Translations under genes and position numbers: made by a program
Shown here: positions 8,011 to 12,313 of the stretch, one piece after another
How positions within the stretch are numbered: position 1 is the first letter of the stretch
How the letters are laid out: the number at the start of each line of letters is the position of its first letter
Source of the DNA: Leptospiraceae bacterium UBA2033
GTDB taxonomy: Bacteria; Spirochaetota; Leptospiria; Leptospirales; Leptospiraceae
Length of the DNA: 12,313 nt
Assembly (NCBI GenBank): GCA_002333425.1
Contig: DDBL01000054.1
Coordinates: forward strand, 1 to 12,313
Direction of reading: 5' to 3'
Notes under the pieces: model-generated
The model's database searches: none
Told to the model about the DNA's origin: nothing
The model's input: only the letters and a program-made list of their open reading frames with translations

Positions 8011-8262
8011 TTTGCGCGTCTGGTTCGATTTTTACGATGTACGGCAAGTCTTGCTTTAGTCCTTTGCTTAGATTCTTCTAGAGAGATAGATTGATTAGGA
8101 TTTTCTTTGATTTTTTTTTAAACGATTAGTGAGTAAAATTTGAACTTCCTCTGAAATGGGGGGAGATACTTTTTCTTTAGGAATCGTTTTCCAGATTTGA
8201 TCCACAATACTAATTTTCTCAGAAATACTCAATTTTAAAATTTTATTCATGGCTACTGCCAT
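8007..8262 (-). pseudogene. Frameshifted antitoxin gene, putative addiction-module component (PF09720/TIGR02574-like)
   Basis: From ATG 8262 (or 8250) the frame gives a 55-residue product containing ILKLSISEKISIVDQIW, which fits the start of PF09720-type antitoxins, and stops at 8095-8097. One frame over, the sequence continues with ENPNQSISLEESKQRTKARL, the expected C-terminal region, to a TGA at 8007-8009. The break lies in or near nine A's (T's at 8111-8119 on the + strand). With eight A's the two parts fuse into one protein of about 84 residues (80 from ATG 8250). The partner toxin downstream is a stub, so loss of the antitoxin would not be harmful. A sequencing error in the homopolymer is possible, but the dead toxin makes genuine decay more likely. 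The start is uncertain because no clear ribosome binding site is visible. Confidence 0.75.
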
Positions 8263-8360
8263 AGGTTCACATTGAAAGATTTCTACTTTTTTGTAAAGAA
8301 AATAATATACAATATATGAATCTTACAAAACGACCCTCACGATAAAATAATAAATGAAAC

Positions 8361-8473
8361 GTAACTACTCAGCATAAGTTATTGCCACAGAGGCACGGAG
8401 AGAATTAAAATAGCGCAATCCCATTATTCTCTGTGTCTCTGCGTCTCTTTGGCAAACCACACTGAGTAGTTAC
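8361..8473. mobile_element. 113-bp MITE with 12-bp perfect terminal inverted repeats and 8-bp target duplication
   Basis: The left end GTAACTACTCAG (8361-8372) and the right end CTGAGTAGTTAC (8462-8473) are perfect inverted repeats. AATGAAAC lies directly outside both ends (8353-8360 and 8474-8481), an 8-bp target site duplication. The inside is an imperfect palindrome: TTGCCACAGAGGCACGG and GAGAAT on the left match, in reverse complement, a GAGA/CACAGAG-rich arm ending in TTTGGCAA on the right. There is no reading frame, so it must be moved by a transposase elsewhere. GTAA-type ends with 8-bp duplications are known for the IS66 family among others; the assignment is only a suggestion. Confidence 0.85.
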
Positions 8474-8543
8474 AATGAAACTAATATTGAGCGCAGGGTG
8501 GACGATGAAACACTTCGAAATGACAAAAATCCTTAAACTCTTT

Positions 8544-8572
8544 ATCGGTGTTCATCTGTGTGCATCGGTGGT
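8544..8572 (+). repeat. Triple 10-nt-period repeat (ATCGGTGTTC, ATCTGTGTGC, ATCGGTGGT)
   Basis: Three near-identical copies of ATC(G/T)GTG lie 10 nt apart between the MITE and metY. The spacing is about one helical turn. Similar ATCTGTG-type strings are, from memory, scattered in intergenic DNA of many bacteria, often near CACAGAG-type repeats such as those in the adjacent MITE, so this is probably a dispersed repeat fragment and not an operator. Confidence 0.5.
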
Positions 8573-8629
8573 AGCTTCTTCGTATTCCAATATAACGACG
8601 ATATTATCCAACTTATTAGAATAAACTAT

Positions 8630-8660
8630 TTGACGAAATCAAAAGGGTTCGTTTTATTGT
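8630..8660 (+). promoter_or_regulatory. Candidate sigma70-type promoter of the met operon
   Basis: TTGACG at 8630-8635 matches the -35 consensus in five of six bases. The -10 is weaker: TTTATT at 8653-8658 (17-bp spacer) or TATTGT at 8655-8660 (19-bp spacer), each four of six. It lies about 45-75 bp upstream of the metY ATG, downstream of all the insertion debris. Confidence 0.4.
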
Positions 8661-8704
8661 AAATTAATTCAATAAACTTACTTTAGTTAAACAGGAGCAT
8701 TATA

Positions 8705-10012
8705 ATGGCAAGACAATTCAAACCGGAAACTATCGCACTTCACGCAGGTTACACAAAGGGAGATTCTGCGACCACATCCAGAGCAGTTCCTTTGTACCAA
8801 ACTACTTCCTATGTATTTAAAGACACAGACCACGCAGCAAGACTTTTTGGATTACAAGAATTTGGAAATATTTATACACGCCTCATGAATCCAACCACTG
8901 ATGTTTTAGAAAAACGAGTTGCCGAGTTAGAAGGTGGCATAGCAGGATTAGCCACTGCTTCTGGTCAATCAGCCGAAACACTTGCCTTATTAAATATTGT
9001 AGAAGCTGGACAAGAAATCATTGCCTCTTCTTCGCTTTACGGTGGGACATACAACTTGTTACACTACACTTTCCCGAAGTTAGGAATTAAAGTTCACTTC
9101 GCTGATCCATCTGATCCAAATAATTTTAAAAAATTCTTCAACGATAAAACTCGCGCAGTGTATGCGGAAACTCTTGGTAATCCGAAACTAGATACACTTG
9201 ATCTAGAAGCAATTGCCAAAATCGCACACGACAATGGAGTTCCATTTATCGTAGATAATACTCTCCCTTCGCCTTACTTAGTAAATCCAATTTCCCACGG
9301 TGCGGATATTGTTGTTCATTCTCTCACAAAATTTTTAGGTGGACATGGAACTTCTCTTGGTGGAATTATTATTGATTCTGGAAAATTCAATTTCGGAAAT
9401 GGAAAATTTAAAAACTTCACAGATCCAGATCCAAGTTATCACGGATTAAAATATTGGGACGTGTTCGGAAATTTTGAACCTTTTGGTGGGGCTAATATCG
9501 CTTATATCATCAAAGCCCGTGTGCAAGGACTTCGTGATATTGGACCTGCTATCTCTCCATTTAACGCATGGCAAATTTTACAAGGTGTTGAGACACTTCC
9601 AATTCGTATGGAACGTCATTCGTCTAACGCATTAAAAGTAGCTGAGTTTTTGAGTAAACACCCGAAAGTAACTTGGGTAAATTATCCAGGACTTCCAACA
9701 GACAAAAATTACGCTCTTGCCAAAAAGTATCACAAAAATAATCTATACGGTGCTATCATCGGCTTTGGAGTTAAAGGAGGCGTTTCAGAGGCTAAGAAAT
9801 TTATCGACGGACTCGAAATTTTCTCTCTACTTGCAAACGTGGGAGATGCAAAGTCTCTAGCGATTCATCCAGCATCAACTACTCACCAACAACTCACAGA
9901 GGAAGAACAAAAGTCAGTTGGGGTTACACCTGATTTTATCCGACTCTCGGTTGGTCTTGAGCATATAGATGATTTAATTACTGACTTAGAAGAAGCTTTA
10001 AAAAAAGTGTAA
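8705..10012 (+). CDS. metY: O-acetylhomoserine sulfhydrylase (O-acetylhomoserine aminocarboxypropyltransferase)
   Basis: This PLP enzyme joins O-acetylhomoserine with sulfide to give homocysteine and acetate (cytoplasm, methionine synthesis by direct sulfhydrylation). The 435 residues show the Cys/Met PLP family order: YTR at 57-59 (phosphate contact from the neighbouring subunit), SGQSA at 86-90, LYGGTY at 111-116 (Y112 stacks on PLP), D184 in VDNT (pyridine nitrogen), K209 in HSLTKFLGGHG (Schiff base) and R413 in RLSVGLEH (carboxylate). The extra stretch at about 225-262 and the length above 420 favour MetY over cystathionine synthases of about 390 residues. The ATG has a good AGGAG at 8693-8697, 7 nt upstream. 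It is the first gene of a metY-metX-metW unit. O-acetylserine use is possible as a side activity. Confidence 0.95.
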   Translation: MARQFKPETIALHAGYTKGDSATTSRAVPLYQTTSYVFKDTDHAARLFGLQEFGNIYTRLMNPTTDVLEKRVAELEGGIAGLATASGQSAETLALLNIVEAGQEIIASSSLYGGTYNLLHYTFPKLGIKVHFADPSDPNNFKKFFNDKTRAVYAETLGNPKLDTLDLEAIAKIAHDNGVPFIVDNTLPSPYLVNPISHGADIVVHSLTKFLGGHGTSLGGIIIDSGKFNFGNGKFKNFTDPDPSYHGLKYWDVFGNFEPFGGANIAYIIKARVQGLRDIGPAISPFNAWQILQGVETLPIRMERHSSNALKVAEFLSKHPKVTWVNYPGLPTDKNYALAKKYHKNNLYGAIIGFGVKGGVSEAKKFIDGLEIFSLLANVGDAKSLAIHPASTTHQQLTEEEQKSVGVTPDFIRLSVGLEHIDDLITDLEEALKKV

Positions 10013-10014
10013 CT

Positions 10015-11136
10015 ATGTTTAACAAGGATTCCGTTGGAATTGTTCGCACACAAATAGCAAAACTGCCTGACCTCACTTTAGAGAGTGGAGCAGTCATTAG
10101 TCCGCTTGAAATTGCTTACGAAACCTACGGAATTCTTAACGAAAGTCGAACCAATGCGATCTTGGTTTGCCACGCTCTTTCTGGCAATGCCCACGCGGCA
10201 GGGTTTCATGAAGGAAGTGATAAGGCTGGTTGGTGGGATGAATACATCGGTCCCGGTAAGGCATTTGACACAAATAAATACTTCATCATTTCCACTAACG
10301 TCATCGGTGGTTGCAATGGTAGCTCGGGTCCAACAAGCATTAACCCCAAAACAGGAAAACAATACGGCTCCACATTTCCATTCGTGTCTATACAAGACAT
10401 GGTCAATGCGCAAAAACTTCTTATCGACTCTTTCGGAATCAAAGAATTATTCTGTGTAGCCGGTGGTTCAATGGGTGGAATGCAAACTCTTCAGTGGAGT
10501 GTAGGTTATCCTGATATTGTAAAGAACTGTATCATATTAGCCTCTGCATCAGAGCACAGTGCACAACAAATTGCATTTAACGAAGTAGGAAGACAAGCAA
10601 TTCTTTCCGATCCCAATTGGAACAACGGGGAATATGGTGATAATCCTCCACGAAAAGGTCTTGCCCTTGCTAGAATGGTGGGTCATGTAACCTATCTCTC
10701 CGATGAACTCATGCGTGAAAAATTTGGTCGTAAACCCCCGCGTGGAAATATTAAAAACACTGACTTCGCAGTTGGCAGTTATTTGATTTACCAAGGGGAA
10801 ACATTCGTTGACCGCTTTGATGCAAATTCGTATATCTATGTTACCAAAGCCTTAGACCATTTCAGCCTTGGAAGAGGAGAAGAGTTAACTCTCAATTTGG
10901 CGCGAGCGAAAGCTAACTTTTTAATTATAGCATTTAGCTCAGATTGGCTCTATCCTCCTTATCAAAGTCGAGAAATTGTAAAATCTCTGGAAGTAAATGC
11001 AATCCCTGTTACCTACTGCGAAGTAAATTTTTCTAAGGGACACGATTCCTTTTTAGTTCCAAACCCTGAACAACATCATTTGATTCACCACTTTTTAGAA
11101 TTTGCCCAAAACTTTTCTGTATTCTATGAAATCTAA
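10015..11136 (+). CDS. metX: Homoserine O-acetyltransferase
   Basis: This alpha/beta-hydrolase-fold enzyme transfers acetyl from acetyl-CoA to homoserine, giving the substrate of MetY next door. The 373 residues are of normal length. The catalytic triad is S152 (in GGSMGGMQTLQW), D310 (in SSDWLYPP) and H343 (in KGHDSF). The family sequences CHALSGNAH (52-60), IGGCNGSSGP (97-106) and GRGEELT (286-292) are present. Some MetX-like enzymes use succinyl-CoA (MetA-type specificity), but the pairing with an acetylhomoserine sulfhydrylase supports acetyl transfer. The ATG lies 2 nt after the metY stop with no strong ribosome binding site, so translation probably depends on metY termination. The 3' end overlaps metW by 11 bp. 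Confidence 0.96.
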   Translation: MFNKDSVGIVRTQIAKLPDLTLESGAVISPLEIAYETYGILNESRTNAILVCHALSGNAHAAGFHEGSDKAGWWDEYIGPGKAFDTNKYFIISTNVIGGCNGSSGPTSINPKTGKQYGSTFPFVSIQDMVNAQKLLIDSFGIKELFCVAGGSMGGMQTLQWSVGYPDIVKNCIILASASEHSAQQIAFNEVGRQAILSDPNWNNGEYGDNPPRKGLALARMVGHVTYLSDELMREKFGRKPPRGNIKNTDFAVGSYLIYQGETFVDRFDANSYIYVTKALDHFSLGRGEELTLNLARAKANFLIIAFSSDWLYPPYQSREIVKSLEVNAIPVTYCEVNFSKGHDSFLVPNPEQHHLIHHFLEFAQNFSVFYEI

Positions 11137-11731
11137 ATTTATCGAACAAAAAATCCTAAGACTCGATTTCCAATACATATTGGATTTAATCTCTACCGGT
11201 TACCGCGTGTTAGACCTTGGATGCGGAGATGGTGATTTACTCTACCTTTTGAAAAAAAAAGGAGTAAGAGGACAAGGAATAGAAAAAGATGAAAACTGTA
11301 TTTATAAATGTATCGAAAGAGGTGTGACAGTTCACCACGGAGATTTGGATGAAGGTTTAAAACATCACATCAAAAAAAGTTTTGATTATGTAATTCTAAA
11401 CCAAACAATCCAAGAAACCCATAACCCTGGAAACATTATAAAGGATTGTTTACGAATTGGAAAAAAAGTAATCGTAGTATTTCCAAACTTTGCCCACTGG
11501 AGAAATCGTTTACAAATTCTATTCAGGGGCAAAACCCCAGTAACCGATAACCTTCCCTACAGATGGTATAATACTCCCAACTTACATTTTCTATCCATTA
11601 CAGATTTTGAAGAATTTTGTGAAGTGCAAAAAATTAAAATCGAAGATACTGCCTTTTTTAGTGATACCAAACGAATTAGTTTACGTCCAAATTTATTGGC
11701 TAAATTAGCACTCTTTGTATTGAGTGAATAA
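11126..11731 (+). CDS. metW: MetW, methyltransferase-like partner of MetX in methionine synthesis
   Basis: A 201-residue class I methyltransferase-fold protein. Visible motifs are VLDLGCGDGDLL (28-39, the SAM-site glycine loop), GIEKD (51-55), GDLDEGL (72-78), FDYVILNQTIQ (86-96), VFPNFAHWRNR (118-128) and LPYRWYNTPNLH (143-154), which match the MetW family end to end. MetW is genetically tied to homoserine acetylation; in studied bacteria it works together with MetX, and no methyl acceptor is established. I chose the ATG at 11126, which overlaps metX by 11 bp, as the start. An upstream TTG at 11102 would add eight residues without family support. No Shine-Dalgarno is obvious, consistent with coupling to metX. 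Confidence 0.93.
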   Translation: MKSKFIEQKILRLDFQYILDLISTGYRVLDLGCGDGDLLYLLKKKGVRGQGIEKDENCIYKCIERGVTVHHGDLDEGLKHHIKKSFDYVILNQTIQETHNPGNIIKDCLRIGKKVIVVFPNFAHWRNRLQILFRGKTPVTDNLPYRWYNTPNLHFLSITDFEEFCEVQKIKIEDTAFFSDTKRISLRPNLLAKLALFVLSE

Positions 11732-11809
11732 TTATTATTAACCTTATCAAATTTAGTTAGGAAATGTTTTTAACTGGAAATAAATACATAATTTTGAAAG
11801 TTTGAAAAA

Positions 11810-12313
11810 ATGAATTCAAACGAGAATGATAGTACAAAAACAAATGAAATTTTAAATTCCACGCGTTCTTTCTGGCAAGACCTAAAGGATGCAATTCGCG
11901 GAACAGAAGCAGATTATACCAAAATTAGTATTAAGAAAGCGATTTTTCTTCTAGCAATTCCAATGATTTTAGAGTTAGTAATGGAATCCAGTTTCGCTAT
12001 TGCAGATATATATTTTGTAGGCAAACTAGGTGCATCCGCTGTTGCAACAGTTGGTTTAAGTGAAACTTTTTTGTTCTTATTATTCTCAGTTGCTATGGGA
12101 CTTGCCACAGCGGTTACTGCTATTATTGCGCGTCGAATTGGAGAAAAAAAAGAAGAGGACGCAGGTAAATCTGCAATTCAATCTATATTCTTAGGAATAT
12201 TAACTTCTATTCCCTTTGCTATTGCTGGAATTTTCTTTTCCAAAGATCTCCTCAGACTCATGGGCGCTGACGCTTGGAGTTTAGAACATGGTTATCGTTA
12301 TACACAATGGATT
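11810..12313 (+). CDS. MATE-family multidrug/cation efflux transporter, N-terminal part (3' end outside window)
   Basis: The first 168 residues of an inner-membrane antiporter are visible. A polar N-terminal extension of about 36 residues precedes the first membrane segment (about 44-68, containing LAIPMILELVMES and FAIADIYFVGKLG, typical of MATE helix 1). Helices follow at about 78-105 and 122-144, with the cytoplasmic loop IARRIGEKKEEDAGK between them, as in the MATE family. MATE proteins expel drugs or metabolites in exchange for Na+ or H+; the substrate cannot be read from this part. The ATG at 11810 begins the open frame and has only a weak purine-rich leader. It lies 78 bp after metW and probably has its own promoter, though I found no convincing one; CATAAT at 11787-11792 is a weak -10 candidate. 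Confidence 0.92.
   Translation, partial: MNSNENDSTKTNEILNSTRSFWQDLKDAIRGTEADYTKISIKKAIFLLAIPMILELVMESSFAIADIYFVGKLGASAVATVGLSETFLFLLFSVAMGLATAVTAIIARRIGEKKEEDAGKSAIQSIFLGILTSIPFAIAGIFFSKDLLRLMGADAWSLEHGYRYTQWI

Larger units (their letters stand above)
8263..8704. other. Gene-free interval with repeat insertions and the met promoter region
   Basis: No protein frame of note lies between the antitoxin relic and metY. The first 90 bp are A/T-rich. A MITE follows (8361-8473), then a stretch with CACTTCGAAATGAC (8511-8524), a 10-nt-period repeat (8544-8572) and the likely promoter and leader of metY. I saw no riboswitch-like architecture such as a SAM riboswitch, and no tRNA. Confidence 0.7.

Noticed and set aside
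8111..8119. Phase-variable homopolymer controlling the antitoxin
   Set aside because: Nine A's could slip, but the partner toxin is already destroyed, so simple decay or a read error explains it better.
8511..8524. CACTTCGAAATGAC as a dispersed repeat of its own
   Set aside because: It resembles GTCATTTCGA-type repeats I recall from other genomes, but one short copy is not enough to call.
8482..8704. SAM or other methionine riboswitch upstream of metY
   Set aside because: I could not find the conserved helices or a terminator/anti-terminator pair; the stretch is mostly repeat debris and a plain promoter.
10078..10794. Several open frames on both strands inside metX
   Set aside because: They are shadows of a clearly recognised, full-length metX.
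11102..11125. TTG at 11102 as the metW start
   Set aside because: It adds eight residues inside metX with no family match; the ATG at 11126 gives the usual MetW N-terminus.

Overview
The window looks like a low-GC spirochaete chromosome, most likely Leptospiraceae. This is inferred from protein style and not from a database match. The supporting signs are a class III cyclase next to a FecR/fibronectin-type envelope protein, a direct-sulfhydrylation met cluster in the order metY-metX-metW, and strongly A/T-biased codon use throughout.

Left part (1-4544, + strand): a tight three-gene unit. It holds the 3' end of a class IIIb-type nucleotide cyclase, a membrane-anchored FecR-domain protein with about four fibronectin-III-like modules (overlapping the cyclase gene by 17 bp), and, 10 bp later, a secreted protein. 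The secreted protein carries two parallel 145-residue blocks, each of twelve 12-residue repeat units, and ends in a four-cysteine domain. The unit plausibly links cAMP-type signalling to an envelope structure, but its function is not known.

Middle part (4513-7549, - strand): uvrC (nucleotide excision repair) is followed, through a 4-nt ATGA overlap, by a cytosolic REC-HisKA-HATPase sensor kinase gene. A 110-bp insertion made of two back-to-back hairpins and flanked by TATA breaks this gene exactly inside the N box. Removing 110 bp restores a 367-residue kinase.

Debris zone (7618-8704): a 5'-truncated gspG (type II secretion pseudopilin) fragment, the C-terminal stub of a RelE/ParE-like toxin and its frameshifted PF09720-type antitoxin gene lie head to tail on the - strand. 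Next comes a textbook 113-bp MITE (12-bp perfect terminal inverted repeats, 8-bp target duplication), then a short 10-nt-period repeat and the putative met promoter.

Right part (8705-12313, + strand): metY, metX and metW are packed with a 2-nt gap and an 11-bp overlap and form a homocysteine synthesis unit: homoserine to O-acetylhomoserine (MetX, with its partner MetW), then sulfide incorporation (MetY). The window ends inside a MATE-family efflux transporter gene.
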